From contig NZ_JH600070.1 in the NCBI RefSeq assembly GCF_000245015.1, positions 2,450,778 to 2,514,777 of the forward strand: 64,000 nucleotides of DNA, written 5' to 3'. The stretch is from Beggiatoa alba B18LD. GTDB lineage: Bacteria; Pseudomonadota; Gammaproteobacteria; Beggiatoales; Beggiatoaceae. Of this stretch, positions 9,255 to 18,606 are shown piece by piece. The stretch's first letter is position 1, and each line of letters begins with the position of its first letter. Position numbers and translations under genes: made by a program. Below the pieces are notes generated by a model. It saw only the letters and a list, made by a program, of their open reading frames with translations. It was not told where the DNA came from and searched no databases.

Positions 9255-9281
9255 GCAGAATATCACTTTAGTGTCACTGAT

Positions 9282-9857
9282 ATGATGAAAAAATACGCTA
9301 TTTATTTAATTTTATTATCAACGGTATTTATTCACATACAAGCTGGCTTTGCTGCACCGTTAGGCGGAGATTTTAAACTAACAAATATGGCAGGACAGAC
9401 AATTGCATTGAGTGATTATCGCGGGCAGGTTGTAATTTTAAATTTTGGATTTTTGTCCTGCCCTGATGTGTGTCCAACGACATTAGCAGAGCTTAAGCAA
9501 GTTGTACACGCTTTATCCGTTGAACAACAGCAACGTTTGCAAGTCTTATTTATTACGGTCGACCCTGAGCGCGATACGGCAGAGCAGTTAAAAACCTATT
9601 TACAGCATTTTAACCCGCATTTTATGGGCTTACGTGGTTCAGTCGGTGAAGTTCGTCAAGTTTGCCAACAATATGGCACTGATTTCCGTCATGTTCCGCT
9701 AGCAGATAATGTAACTGAATATCGGGTTGAACATGCTAGCCAACTGTTTCTAATCAATCCTGAAGGGCAATTAGTGCGCTTAATTCCTTATGGCACACCG
9801 TCCGCCGTTATTGTGCAATATATACAAACTTTACTTGCACAGCCAAATCTACCTTAA
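9282..9857 (+). CDS. SCO1/SenC family copper chaperone
   Basis: A 191-residue protein with an uncleaved or cleaved N-terminal signal (residues 4-24) exporting a thioredoxin-like domain. The copper ligands are Cys60 and Cys64 in FLSCPDVCPTTL and the conserved His151 in VEHASQLF. SCO proteins deliver copper to the CuA centre of cytochrome c oxidase or maintain its thiol state. TVDPERDTAEQL and the FINPEG-like LINPEGQL are family hallmarks. No oxidase genes are adjacent. Start ATG at 9282, with a second ATG immediately after. Confidence 0.9.
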   Translation: MMKKYAIYLILLSTVFIHIQAGFAAPLGGDFKLTNMAGQTIALSDYRGQVVILNFGFLSCPDVCPTTLAELKQVVHALSVEQQQRLQVLFITVDPERDTAEQLKTYLQHFNPHFMGLRGSVGEVRQVCQQYGTDFRHVPLADNVTEYRVEHASQLFLINPEGQLVRLIPYGTPSAVIVQYIQTLLAQPNLP

Positions 9858-9867
9858 CTCTGCATTA

Positions 9868-10977
9868 TTAAGATTCACATCCTAATAAAATCAATGCTGC
9901 TTGACAGGCTTCTACATAACTTTTGCTGTTGACGAGCACAGCTAACATTTTTTCAACAACGGGTTTTTGTATGTTACGGGTGATAAAAACGATTTTAGTC
10001 GCTTTAATCGCGTGAGGCGGCCATTGGGGTAAAGTGCTTGGCGGTTGAAAAATATGTTGTACGCCTTGAACGATAACAGGTAGGTCTGTTTCTTTCGTAT
10101 AAACAATGCCTTTTACTCTTAATAAATCTTTTCCTCGTAACGCGGTCAATTGTTGAAACCAGCGATTTAGCACAACCCATGATAAAGGCTCATAATATTC
10201 AATGCAGTATGATTGGATATATTTATCATGACGAATGCTATCATGATGGTGAGCATGAGGGGATTCTATCGCTGTTGCTTGATGATAACTTTCTGCTTGC
10301 AACCATGTTTGTACATCCGTTGTTTTTGTTTGCGGGTCGTATAAACTGGCATGAAATAAACGGTGCACAATTAATTCATCTTCTGTGCTATCGACTTGTA
10401 ACGCGGCGGGATTAATCCGTTGTAAGCGTTGTTTTAACTGGGCAACTTGTTCAGGGTTTGCTAATTCCTGCTTTGTGAATACTAAACGGTCAGCAACAGC
10501 TGCTTGCTTGGTGGTTTCATAATGGTCAGCTAATTGCTGTAAACCATAGATACAATCAATGGTAGTAATAACACTGTCTAAATAGACTAAATTTTTTAAA
10601 ACAGCATCATTCATCACGGTATGAATAATCGGTGCTGGGTCTGCAAGTCCTGTTGTCTCAATGACTAAGCGGTTAAAATGAGGCACTTCCCCATGGGTGC
10701 GTTTTTGTATTAAGCCTTGTAATGTTTCGATTAAATCCCCGCGAATGGTGCAACACACACAACCGCCATCAATAACGACCACGTCTTCTGTCGCCGTTTG
10801 TACTAATAAATGATCGAGGCTTACTGTACCAAATTCATTAATCACAACCGCTGTATTTTTTAAATCAGGATGGCGTAGTAATTTATTTAATAAAGTAGTT
10901 TTACCACTGCCTAAAAAACCTGTGATGATGGCGGTGGGTAAGCGGTTTAAGGCAGTCTCTAATGGTAATTGTGGCAT
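9868..10977 (-). CDS. COG0523 (CobW/Zn-chaperone family) GTPase
   Basis: A 369-residue G3E GTPase. Walker A is GFLGSGKTT (residues 20-28), the metal-binding CxCC motif is GGCVCC (Cys73, 75, 76), and the guanine-specificity loop appears as FTKQE. A His-rich metal-binding segment (ESPHAHHHDSIRHD) precedes the CobW C-terminal domain. Members insert or allocate zinc, cobalt or other metals; this one cannot be assigned to CobW proper because no cobalamin genes are present. ATG 10977 is preferred; an in-frame TTG at 10998 would add seven residues. It ends convergently 10 bp from the SCO gene. Confidence 0.88.
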   Translation of the reverse strand: MPQLPLETALNRLPTAIITGFLGSGKTTLLNKLLRHPDLKNTAVVINEFGTVSLDHLLVQTATEDVVVIDGGCVCCTIRGDLIETLQGLIQKRTHGEVPHFNRLVIETTGLADPAPIIHTVMNDAVLKNLVYLDSVITTIDCIYGLQQLADHYETTKQAAVADRLVFTKQELANPEQVAQLKQRLQRINPAALQVDSTEDELIVHRLFHASLYDPQTKTTDVQTWLQAESYHQATAIESPHAHHHDSIRHDKYIQSYCIEYYEPLSWVVLNRWFQQLTALRGKDLLRVKGIVYTKETDLPVIVQGVQHIFQPPSTLPQWPPHAIKATKIVFITRNIQKPVVEKMLAVLVNSKSYVEACQAALILLGCES

Positions 10978-11110
10978 AGTATTGTATTGCCATCTCAATG
11001 AGTAATATTGTTGTTTATTATAACGAGTTTTAAAGAGGCTATTGAGAAAACACAGGGGGTTTTAATGTTCAAAGTGGGCAGTTTAATAATCGTAGCGTAA
11101 AGGAAAAATA

Positions 11111-11698
11111 ATGCGGGTCAATATCTTATTACTGATAGGCTTCATTGTGCTGACAGGGTGCACAAATAATATTGCTTATGGAGATTGCGCTTATCGAGTA
11201 CAAACCAGTGAATGTGTCAAAACCGCTAAGGGTCAACACGATGCGGATATTATTGCCACCACTTACGCCGCCGCTGATGATTTATTAGCACATAGTTCGG
11301 AAACTATTTCTAGCAATGCCTGTGTATTAGTAACCAGTGTCGCGGATATTAATGAGTTACAGGATAGTACGCCTTTAGGACGTTTGTTAGGTGAACAATT
11401 ATCCGTGCGTTTAACGCAACGGGGCTATGTTGTGCGTGAAGTGAAATTGCAAAATCCCTTAAGTCTCATTGCACGTGAAGGTGAATTCGCACTTGCTCGG
11501 GAAGTGCAAACCATTTGTACCAATGGACAAGCCAATATCGTCGCGGGTACATATGCAGTAGGGGATAATGCGGTGTTTATTACTTTAAAATTATTGAGTA
11601 TGAGTAATAATCGGATTTTAGCCGCTCATGCGTATAGTTTACCCTTAGGTGATAACACTACTTATTTATTACAAGAACCTAAAACTAGTTGGTGGTAA
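11111..11698 (+). CDS. FlgO-domain outer-membrane lipoprotein
   Basis: A 195-residue lipoprotein: signal peptide with lipobox LTGC (Cys17). The body has a FlgO-like domain (ADIIATTYAAADDLL, VTSVADINEL, GRLLGEQLSVRLTQRGYVV, VAGTYAVGDNAVFITLKLL). FlgO was described as a flagellar outer-membrane lipoprotein in Vibrio, but FlgO-domain proteins are common in non-flagellated bacteria and no flagellar gene is seen here, so the role is open. GGAAAAATA precedes the ATG. Confidence 0.78.
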   Translation: MRVNILLLIGFIVLTGCTNNIAYGDCAYRVQTSECVKTAKGQHDADIIATTYAAADDLLAHSSETISSNACVLVTSVADINELQDSTPLGRLLGEQLSVRLTQRGYVVREVKLQNPLSLIAREGEFALAREVQTICTNGQANIVAGTYAVGDNAVFITLKLLSMSNNRILAAHAYSLPLGDNTTYLLQEPKTSWW

Positions 11699-11721
11699 GC
11701 ATCATCACGCGGATAAATAAA

Positions 11722-11754
11722 AGGGCTGCTCATCCGTTATAGATAATCAGCCCT
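11722..11754. terminator. hairpin between convergent lipoprotein genes
   Basis: AGGGCTG (11722-11728) pairs with CAGCCCT (11748-11754). On the minus strand the tail reads TTTTATTTAT; on the plus strand AAAAATTTTC. It best fits termination of the leftward lipoprotein gene. The stem is only 7 bp with a large loop. Confidence 0.45.
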
Positions 11755-11778
11755 AAAAATTTTCAATCACATTGAATT

Positions 11779-12606
11779 TTATTGACAACCAAAGGCATTT
11801 TGTACGCCTACGTTTTCAATTTTTATCTCGCCTGTTTCACTGATGGTAATTTTACGCCCATCTGTTGCCGTTTGACTGCTGGTCGTCACGGGCGATGTAC
11901 AGGCAGGTGGGGGAATCGGCGTGGGTTGGCTTTCTTGCATGGAAACTCGCCATGCTTTTGTTTTTGCTGAATTCGTTAAAATAATATATCCCTCTTTATG
12001 CCATGTTGCAATTAATGGTTCTGTAATCGCCATATATTGCGCAGCAGTAATATTTAGATTGTTTGCAAAGAGAAAATCGACGCTGACCGCGCCACATTCT
12101 GGGCTGTAAATATTAGCGAGGATTTGTCCATCTGGAGAGGGGATAACGGTGTGAAATACTTGTACACCTTGTGCATCTGTGCCACAGGGTTGTTTATCTT
12201 TATCAGGGGTTTCAATAATGAGAATTTCGCGCCCATCTAGTAATAATTTATTGAATTGACGCCCCCCATTATCTAACAGGGATTCGACCACTAAATACCC
12301 TGCCTGCTTCATATAATACAGTTCTCCAGTGAGATTCTCACGGGCTTGTGGCGTAATTTCATGCTTATTGCTACCGTCTGCATTTTGAATATAAATTTTA
12401 TGCAACACGTTACGTTTATTCTCGCCTTGCTGTTCATAAGTCTGATTAACCAGTGCAATATCTGAACTATCATCAGCCCACACAGCTTTATCAACACGTT
12501 CAACGGTATGCCATTCATCAGGTTTTACTTCTGTGCTTGTTGTGCTACAGCCATTTATCAGTAAAGCCGTTAATCCTATCCCAATCATTGAGATGTAATA
12601 GCGCAT
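11779..12606 (-). CDS. lipoprotein with beta-propeller-like repeats (paralogue 1)
   Basis: A 275-residue lipoprotein; signal peptide ends in LINGC (Cys20). AGAGGAC about 7 bp upstream supports the start. The body shows WHTVERVDKAVWADDSSDIALV, NADGSNKHEITP, LYYMKQAGYLVVESLLDNGG and VIPSPDGQ, the kind of short blade motifs seen in TolB-like WD40 propellers. It is clearly homologous to the next gene upstream (12636-13517): shared LYYMK.AGY, LDNG.RQF, VIPSPDGQ, CL/CTSPVTTSS and a C-terminal AFGCQ. Function unknown; probably periplasmic-facing. Confidence 0.7.
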   Translation of the reverse strand: MRYYISMIGIGLTALLINGCSTTSTEVKPDEWHTVERVDKAVWADDSSDIALVNQTYEQQGENKRNVLHKIYIQNADGSNKHEITPQARENLTGELYYMKQAGYLVVESLLDNGGRQFNKLLLDGREILIIETPDKDKQPCGTDAQGVQVFHTVIPSPDGQILANIYSPECGAVSVDFLFANNLNITAAQYMAITEPLIATWHKEGYIILTNSAKTKAWRVSMQESQPTPIPPPACTSPVTTSSQTATDGRKITISETGEIKIENVGVQNAFGCQ

Positions 12607-12635
12607 TACAAAGTCCTCTGGTTAAAAACGATAGT

Positions 12636-13517
12636 TTATTGACATCCAAAAGCAGTGCGTGTGCCAACTGCGCTGATATGAATGCCTGTTTCTATAAAAC
12701 TGGCTTCTCGTCCATCTATGGCAATATGACTACTCGTCGTCACTGGGGTTAAACAGCGGGGGATATTCGTATTCACAACAGGTGTCTGTGGTAGCAATTG
12801 CCATGCAGTTTGGGTATTTGTATTGGCAATGATGAATGCACCATCTTTGCGCCATGTCACGCTATAAACACCTGTCGGCACTACTAGCGTTTGTTGATCT
12901 GCAAAACGGTCGCGTGTGCTGGTATAAAACAGGACACTGATTTGTTGGCAATGGCTGAGAGAGGCATAGGCGATATATTGACCGTCTGGCGATGGAATAA
13001 CAGTCGGTTCTAACATGATTTCATGATTTGGGCAGGCATCTTTTGTCGTGGGATAGATTTCAACGAGTAACGCAGATTTACCTTGTTCTGTAATTCTATG
13101 AAACTGGCGTAGCCCATTGTCTAATATGGATTCAGCTAGGATATAACCTGCTCTTTTCATATAGTAAAGTTTGCCTAATTGATAAGGGCGAGCGACGGTA
13201 ATAATCCGTCGATTTGAACCATCAGGATTGATAGTAGAAAGTTGGTGAGAAAAATTTTGTTTGTTGGTCGTCCCCATCAAGGGGTCTAGGCTTTGACGCT
13301 GTTCAAAACGCAACGTACCTATTAATAATTCAGAATCATCATCCGCCCAAACGATTTGAGTATCTTGGCTAACAGGTTGCCATGCATAACGGCTGCTTTG
13401 GCTACAAGCACTTAAGCATAACCCACACACACTGAGCATTATCAACTGTAAAAATGACCGCTTAAGATAATGTTGTATCAGGGGATTTTTTTGCACCGAT
13501 TTTACTTTCTTGTCCAT
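12636..13517 (-). CDS. lipoprotein with beta-propeller-like repeats (paralogue 2)
   Basis: A 293-residue paralogue of the downstream lipoprotein, separated from it by 29 bp, so a tandem duplication. The lipobox is LSAC (CLSACSQSS); WQPVSQDTQIVWADDDSELL, NPDGSNRRIIT and VIPSPDGQYIAY give the propeller-like motifs. The N-terminal extension before the signal core is basic and long. The start is uncertain: ATG 13517 lies inside the 3' end of plsY (overlap about 55 bp), and a GTG at 13541 would overlap more. Probably translationally linked to plsY. Function unknown. Confidence 0.68.
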   Translation of the reverse strand: MDKKVKSVQKNPLIQHYLKRSFLQLIMLSVCGLCLSACSQSSRYAWQPVSQDTQIVWADDDSELLIGTLRFEQRQSLDPLMGTTNKQNFSHQLSTINPDGSNRRIITVARPYQLGKLYYMKRAGYILAESILDNGLRQFHRITEQGKSALLVEIYPTTKDACPNHEIMLEPTVIPSPDGQYIAYASLSHCQQISVLFYTSTRDRFADQQTLVVPTGVYSVTWRKDGAFIIANTNTQTAWQLLPQTPVVNTNIPRCLTPVTTSSHIAIDGREASFIETGIHISAVGTRTAFGCQ

Positions 13518-14076
13518 TGCATAATTTTTGAATATTAGCACGATGTCGCCAGATTAATAATGCACTGATTAATAATGTAATTCCCCAATAAGGGGCGGGA
13601 GCACCGCTAAGGTAAAGATAGAGGGGAGCGAGCAGACTGGCAGTCAGCGCGGAGAGTGAAGAGTAACGACTGATAAAAGCGACTATCAACCATGTAAGCA
13701 GTGTTGCAAGTCCTGCCCAGCCATTGAAAACAAGGATAACACCGAATGCTGTTGCAACCCCTTTTCCCCCCCGAAAATGCAGGAAAATGGGGAAAAGATG
13801 CCCCAAAAAGGCGGCAAATCCAACCAGTGCCGTACTCATCGCTCCTAGCCCCGCTAAATTTGCGAGAAGCACAGCAAGCACACCTTTCAGCACGTCGAGT
13901 AAAAGCGTAATAATCGCAGCTTTTTTACCGCCTAGCCGTAACACGTTGGTCGCGCCAGGGTTTCCAGAGCCTTGCGTGCGAGGGTCAGTAAATCCCATTA
14001 CACGGCTTAGTATCACCGCTGCATTGAGAGAACCTAGTAGATAAGCAATCAGGATAAGAAAAATATCAGTCAACAT
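13462..14076 (-). CDS. plsY: acyl-phosphate:glycerol-3-phosphate acyltransferase PlsY
   Basis: A 204-residue integral membrane enzyme that acylates the sn-1 position of glycerol 3-phosphate using acyl phosphate, the first step of phospholipid synthesis. All three cytoplasmic motifs are visible: the first as AYLLGSLNAAV, the second as GSGNPGATNVLRLGGKKAA, the third as LFPIFLHFRGGKGVATAFG. At least five hydrophobic segments are evident. The ATG lies one base after the stop of the PBP1A gene, so the two are in one transcript. The C-terminus is slightly extended with a basic tail overlapping the downstream lipoprotein gene. Confidence 0.95.
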   Translation of the reverse strand: MLTDIFLILIAYLLGSLNAAVILSRVMGFTDPRTQGSGNPGATNVLRLGGKKAAIITLLLDVLKGVLAVLLANLAGLGAMSTALVGFAAFLGHLFPIFLHFRGGKGVATAFGVILVFNGWAGLATLLTWLIVAFISRYSSLSALTASLLAPLYLYLSGAPAPYWGITLLISALLIWRHRANIQKLCNGQESKIGAKKSPDTTLS

Positions 14077-14077
14077 A

Positions 14078-16675
14078 TTAAAAGAGAGGTTCTAAAGGGT
14101 TACCACTTTGTCCTTGAGACGTATCTGTCGTTTCCTTATACGTCGGTGCGTATCGTGTTGGCACAGATTCGGAGGAAAACTCTTCCATTTTACCATTAGG
14201 ATTATCGCCTGTTGCACGTAATCCTGTGTTAGGGTCAATGCGGACGGTAATTAAACCATCAGGTTTCGGCAAGGTTCGTTCTTTATATTGTTTTAATGCT
14301 TCTTCCATAAATTCCATCCACATCGGCAATGCTGCACGTCCGCCAGTTTCCTTACTACCTAAAGAGCGCGGTTGGTCAAATCCAACCCAAGTCGTTGTAG
14401 CGACATCAGGCGTATATCCTGAAAACCATGCATCGTTAGGACCATTTGTTGTACCTGTTTTACCTGCAATATCATTACGATTCAGCTTTAATGCGCGTTT
14501 TGCAGTACCGTATCGGACAACATCTTTTAACATAGAGGTCATAATCCACGCATTTTGTGGGCGCAACACTAATTCAGCAGACAATGGCGTTTTAGGCTGG
14601 TTTGTTGCTGTTGGGACTAATGCCGTTACAGTGGTTTCTGCGGGCAAGGCGGTGGGTAAATTTGTGAATACTTTTGTTGGTTCTATAGGTTTACTCATGT
14701 CGCAATCGTAGCAAACAGTTGCGGGATTAGCTTCAAATATAATATTGCCTGCACTATCTTCTATTCTTGCGATGAAATGCGGCTCTATTTTATATCCGCC
14801 ATTGGCTAAAATGGCATAGCCTGTGACTAATTCAAGCGGGGTTACTTCGCCTGTTCCTAATGCAGTCGTGAGATTGTACGGAATGCGCTCTTTTTTAAAG
14901 CCAAATTTTGAAACGTAGTCAATAGCATAGCCAACGCCTATTTCTTCTAATAAGCGAATAGAAACCATATTACGAGAATGTGTTAATGCAGTGCGTAGGC
15001 TGGTAGGTCCATAGAATTTATGGCTATAGTTTTCAGGTCGCCATGTGGTTGTCCCTGTTTGATAGGTTTTAGGTGCATCATTAATGATACTGGCAGCAGA
15101 AAAACCTTTATCTAAAGCAGCAGAATAAATAAAGGGTTTAAAATTAGAACCAGGTTGACGTAATGCTTGTGTAACCCGATTAAATTTACTTTGATTAAAG
15201 TCAAACCCGCCCGCTAAGGCAATAATTGCGCCATTATTCGGCTTAATAGAAATTAATGCCCCTTCAATTTGTGGGACTGAGGATAAACGCCATTTAACCG
15301 AGGGGTCATTCAGTGTCGATAAATCATCACTGGTTGGTGCTTGAACCTCTTCATTACCATCTTCATCCATCGTTGTATTTTCAGGATTTACTAGCTGTTT
15401 AATCGGGCGCACCATAATCACATCGCCTTTATTAGCGATATCTTTAGGACTTTTAGGATTAGCACCGCGCCGATTATCATCTATATAACGCCCTGCCCAT
15501 GCAAGGTTTTCCCATGCAATATCAAATTCCCCAATGCGATTATTGTAAATATGTAATGATTTTTCTTTAATCGCTAAAACAATGCTAGGAAACATCCCAC
15601 CTTGAACAGCGTATTTACTCAATAAATTATTTAAATCTTCAGGGGTTGGATTAGTTGGCAAGTGTTCGCGCCCAATAGCCCCCCGATAACCATGGCGTTC
15701 ATCATAATCAAACAATGCATTGCGCAATGCTGTTTGTGCTTTACTCTGTAAGTAAGAATTGATGGTTGTGATAACGCGATAACCTTTAGTATCGGCATCA
15801 TCACCATATTTACTTTGTACAAAAGCCCTTGCCATTTCAGCAATATATGGGGCATCTGCTTCTAATGTTGTGGCATAAATTTTTGCCGTATTTGGGGCAC
15901 TCATTGCTTCTTTATGCTGGTCTGCGGTGATGTAACTAAACTCTAACATGCGATTTATAATATAGTTACGCCGTTGCATGGCACGGTCTGGATTACTAAT
16001 GGGATTATTTGCAGAAGGGGCTTTTGGGATTCCTGCTAACATGGCAAATTCTGCAACAGTTAAATCTTTCAGATTACGTCCATAATAAATTTGAGCCGCT
16101 GCCCCAGCCCCATAAGCACGGTTTCCCATAAAAATAACATTCAGATATAGCGTAAGAATCTCTTCTTTACTGAGTTCTCTTTCTATTTGTAACGCTAAAA
16201 AAATTTCTTTTAATTTGCGTGTCCAGCTTTTTTCTGGGGATAATAAAAAGTTACGTGCAACCTGCATCGTAATTGTACTTCCCCCTTGCGATTTTTCTCC
16301 CGTTTTAAGGTAAACCCAAGCCGCACGCAATAAGCCTTTAATATCAACGCCAGAATGTTCAAAATAACGAGAATCTTCCGCAGCCAACATAGCTTTTACC
16401 ATCATCGGTGGTAAATTATCTTTACTGACTGGAATACGCCGTTGCTCACCAAATTCAGCAATCAGTTTGCCGTCGTTGGTATAAACTCTTAAAGGTATTT
16501 GCAATTGCACATCCTTTAAGTGTTCAGTAGCAGGGAGCGTATCAATAATATACCATTGCAAATAGATACCTATCCCAACTGCAATAGTAGCTAACAATAG
16601 TCCCACCACAAGCAGTGCACGAAAAATCTTATAAAAAAATTGACTGATAATCATAAATAAGCAGCGAAATGACAT
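14078..16675 (-). CDS. mrcA: penicillin-binding protein 1A
   Basis: An 865-residue bifunctional class A PBP: a single N-terminal membrane anchor (about 18-42), a GT51 transglycosylase domain with catalytic Glu100 (AAEDSRYFEHSG) and GGSTITMQVARN, an OB/PBP1A insert of about 315-440, then the transpeptidase domain with SNFK (Ser about 510), SRN and KTGTTN (about 737). It polymerises and crosslinks peptidoglycan in the periplasm. It lies divergent from pilMNOPQ, the standard arrangement in gammaproteobacteria. An alternative ATG at 16654 would remove seven residues; neither start has a clear ribosome binding site. Confidence 0.95.
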   Translation of the reverse strand: MSFRCLFMIISQFFYKIFRALLVVGLLLATIAVGIGIYLQWYIIDTLPATEHLKDVQLQIPLRVYTNDGKLIAEFGEQRRIPVSKDNLPPMMVKAMLAAEDSRYFEHSGVDIKGLLRAAWVYLKTGEKSQGGSTITMQVARNFLLSPEKSWTRKLKEIFLALQIERELSKEEILTLYLNVIFMGNRAYGAGAAAQIYYGRNLKDLTVAEFAMLAGIPKAPSANNPISNPDRAMQRRNYIINRMLEFSYITADQHKEAMSAPNTAKIYATTLEADAPYIAEMARAFVQSKYGDDADTKGYRVITTINSYLQSKAQTALRNALFDYDERHGYRGAIGREHLPTNPTPEDLNNLLSKYAVQGGMFPSIVLAIKEKSLHIYNNRIGEFDIAWENLAWAGRYIDDNRRGANPKSPKDIANKGDVIMVRPIKQLVNPENTTMDEDGNEEVQAPTSDDLSTLNDPSVKWRLSSVPQIEGALISIKPNNGAIIALAGGFDFNQSKFNRVTQALRQPGSNFKPFIYSAALDKGFSAASIINDAPKTYQTGTTTWRPENYSHKFYGPTSLRTALTHSRNMVSIRLLEEIGVGYAIDYVSKFGFKKERIPYNLTTALGTGEVTPLELVTGYAILANGGYKIEPHFIARIEDSAGNIIFEANPATVCYDCDMSKPIEPTKVFTNLPTALPAETTVTALVPTATNQPKTPLSAELVLRPQNAWIMTSMLKDVVRYGTAKRALKLNRNDIAGKTGTTNGPNDAWFSGYTPDVATTTWVGFDQPRSLGSKETGGRAALPMWMEFMEEALKQYKERTLPKPDGLITVRIDPNTGLRATGDNPNGKMEEFSSESVPTRYAPTYKETTDTSQGQSGNPLEPLF

Positions 16676-16717
16676 TTATAATTTTTATTATAAAGTGTTG
16701 TGAGTAAAGACTCTATT

Positions 16718-16765
16718 CAATACTTTTTAATAAGTATTGACCTATAGTTAGCTTTAGAGTTTAAT
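16718..16765 (+). promoter_or_regulatory. predicted pilM operon promoter with overlapping dyad
   Basis: TTGACC (16737-16742), 17 bp, TTTAAT (16760-16765) form a reasonable sigma-70 promoter 50 bp before the pilM start. An 8-bp dyad CAATACTT / AAGTATTG (16718-16725 and 16732-16739) overlaps the -35 and could be a repressor operator. Confidence 0.42.
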
Positions 16766-16815
16766 GTATATTAACAACTATCCTGTATAACATATCTGTT
16801 TTAAAGGAAAATTCA

Positions 16816-17901
16816 GTGGGAATCTTTAGTTTAAAACCTGAGCCGCTGGTGGGCATAGATATAAGCTCTACAGCCGTTAAACTATTAGAACTCAGCCGAG
16901 CAGGTAATAACTACAAGGTTGAGAGCTACGCGATAGAACCTCTGCCAGAAAAAGCGGTTGAGGATAAAAACGTCGTTGAATTAGAAATTGTGGGCGAAGC
17001 CATTAACCGTGTTGTACGCCGTGCAAAACCGAAAGCCCAATTTTCTGCGGTTGCTGTTTCAGGTCCTGCTGTCATCACTAAACTTATCGAGATGGATAGA
17101 GGCATGTCTGATGATGAACGACGTGCGTTGATTGAAGCTGATGCTGAACAATACATTCCTTATCCGTTAAACGAGATTAGTTTCGACTTTGAAGTGATTG
17201 GTCCAAATGAGAAAGACCCTGACAATCGCGTCGATATTTTACTGGCTGCCTCACGGAGTGAAAACGTCGAAGTACGTGTTGCCAGTGCAGAATTAGGCGG
17301 GTTAAGGGTTCGTGTCGTGGACATAGAGAAGTATGCACTCGAAAATGCGTTTCGTCTATTAGCAGAAAGTGACCCTGAAATTAATCTAGATGAGACCATC
17401 GCGCTCATCGATGTTGGTGCAACGACAACAACAATTAACGTGCTTGGGGAAAGTCGCATTATTTATTCTCGTGAAGAACTCTTTGGTGGTAAACGACTTA
17501 CCGAAAACATTCAGCATCGTTATGGGATTAGCTACGAAGAGGCAAATCTTGCTAAACGTAATGGCGGTTTACCAGATGACTATGAATTAGAAGTCCTAGA
17601 ACCCTTTAAAGCGGAAATGGCGCAACAAATCAGTCGGATGGTACAGTATTACTATTCCTCAGATGTATCTCCCAAATATGGTCAACTTTCTCATATTTTA
17701 ATTGCGGGCGGATGTGCATCTATCCCTAACATCGTTGAACACGTCAGTAATAAAGTGGGTGGACATGTCACAATTGCAAATCCTTTTGCCTCCATGTCGT
17801 TATCCGCTAAAGTCCCCAAAAAAGATTTAATGCGTGATGCACCAGCCTTGATGATTGCGTGTGGGCTTGCTTTACGCACATTTGATAAATTCAATTATTA
17901 A
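16816..17901 (+). CDS. pilM: type IV pilus assembly ATPase-like protein PilM
   Basis: A 361-residue actin/FtsA-like cytoplasmic protein. LVGIDISSTAVKLLEL is the first phosphate-binding element, and LIDVGATTTTINV and LIAGGCASIPNI are the second and adenosine elements. PilM binds the cytoplasmic tail of PilN and couples the inner-membrane platform to the motor. It begins with GTG, preceded by AAAGGA. First gene of pilMNOPQ. Confidence 0.96.
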   Translation: MGIFSLKPEPLVGIDISSTAVKLLELSRAGNNYKVESYAIEPLPEKAVEDKNVVELEIVGEAINRVVRRAKPKAQFSAVAVSGPAVITKLIEMDRGMSDDERRALIEADAEQYIPYPLNEISFDFEVIGPNEKDPDNRVDILLAASRSENVEVRVASAELGGLRVRVVDIEKYALENAFRLLAESDPEINLDETIALIDVGATTTTINVLGESRIIYSREELFGGKRLTENIQHRYGISYEEANLAKRNGGLPDDYELEVLEPFKAEMAQQISRMVQYYYSSDVSPKYGQLSHILIAGGCASIPNIVEHVSNKVGGHVTIANPFASMSLSAKVPKKDLMRDAPALMIACGLALRTFDKFNY

Positions 17902-17951
17902 TGACGTATTTCCTGAAGATGCAATCAGGACAGGCATGAGGCATTAACACG

Positions 17952-18596
17952 ATGGCAAATATCAACCTTCTCCCTTGGCGTGAGACGCTAAAGCGTGAAC
18001 GTGAAATCCGTTTTTTGATTATCACGGGTATCGCGCTCGCCATCGCAGGGATTATCGTATTGAGCGTGCACCTGTTTATGGAAGGTGAAATCGCTTACCA
18101 ACAGAGTCGTAATGACTATATTCAGTCAGAAATCAATATTGTAAAGAAACAAATTGATGAAATTAAAGAACTGGAAATAAAGAAAGCAGCCTTAATTGAA
18201 CGGATGAACGTGATTCAACAATTAGAAGCCAGTCGCCCATTGTCTGTACGCTTAATGGATGAAATGGTGTTACGTGTGCCCGAAGGGATTTATTTCACGA
18301 CAATGACGCAAAAACAAGACATCATCACCATTGAAGGCGTTGCACAATCTGATGCACGGGTCTCTTCTCTGATGCGTCAATTAGATAGCTCTCCCTACTT
18401 AACAAATCCAACTGTTGAATTTATTGAGAATAAAGATGAAAGAACAGTGACTGGCATACAGCCTGATAAAGCACCAAAGACAACAGCAAAACGGACAGTC
18501 AGCACCTTTAAACTCAATTTAAAACAAGAAGTGCCTAAGGAAGAAGACCCGCTGGCGGGTTCGTCGGATAAACCTGCTGCTCCGTCTGCCCGATGA
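17952..18596 (+). CDS. pilN: type IV pilus inner-membrane protein PilN
   Basis: A 214-residue bitopic membrane protein. The conserved PilM-binding tail is present at the very N-terminus (MANINLLPWRETLKR), followed by one membrane segment (about 22-42), a coiled coil and a ferredoxin-like periplasmic domain (VPEGIYFTTMTQKQDIITIEG). It heterodimerises with PilO. Extended Pro/Ala/Lys C-terminus. Located 50 bp after pilM. Confidence 0.96.
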   Translation: MANINLLPWRETLKREREIRFLIITGIALAIAGIIVLSVHLFMEGEIAYQQSRNDYIQSEINIVKKQIDEIKELEIKKAALIERMNVIQQLEASRPLSVRLMDEMVLRVPEGIYFTTMTQKQDIITIEGVAQSDARVSSLMRQLDSSPYLTNPTVEFIENKDERTVTGIQPDKAPKTTAKRTVSTFKLNLKQEVPKEEDPLAGSSDKPAAPSAR

Positions 18597-18606
18597 GGAC
18601 TAAGCC

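Noticed and set aside
9868..10977. Assignment of the COG0523 GTPase to cobalamin synthesis (CobW)
   Set aside because: No cobalamin genes are nearby and the family handles several metals.
11111..11698. FlgO-domain lipoprotein as evidence for flagella
   Set aside because: No flagellar genes are in the window and the domain is also found in non-flagellated bacteria.
14226..14711. 161-codon open frame opposite the PBP1A gene
   Set aside because: Shadow of conserved transpeptidase coding sequence.
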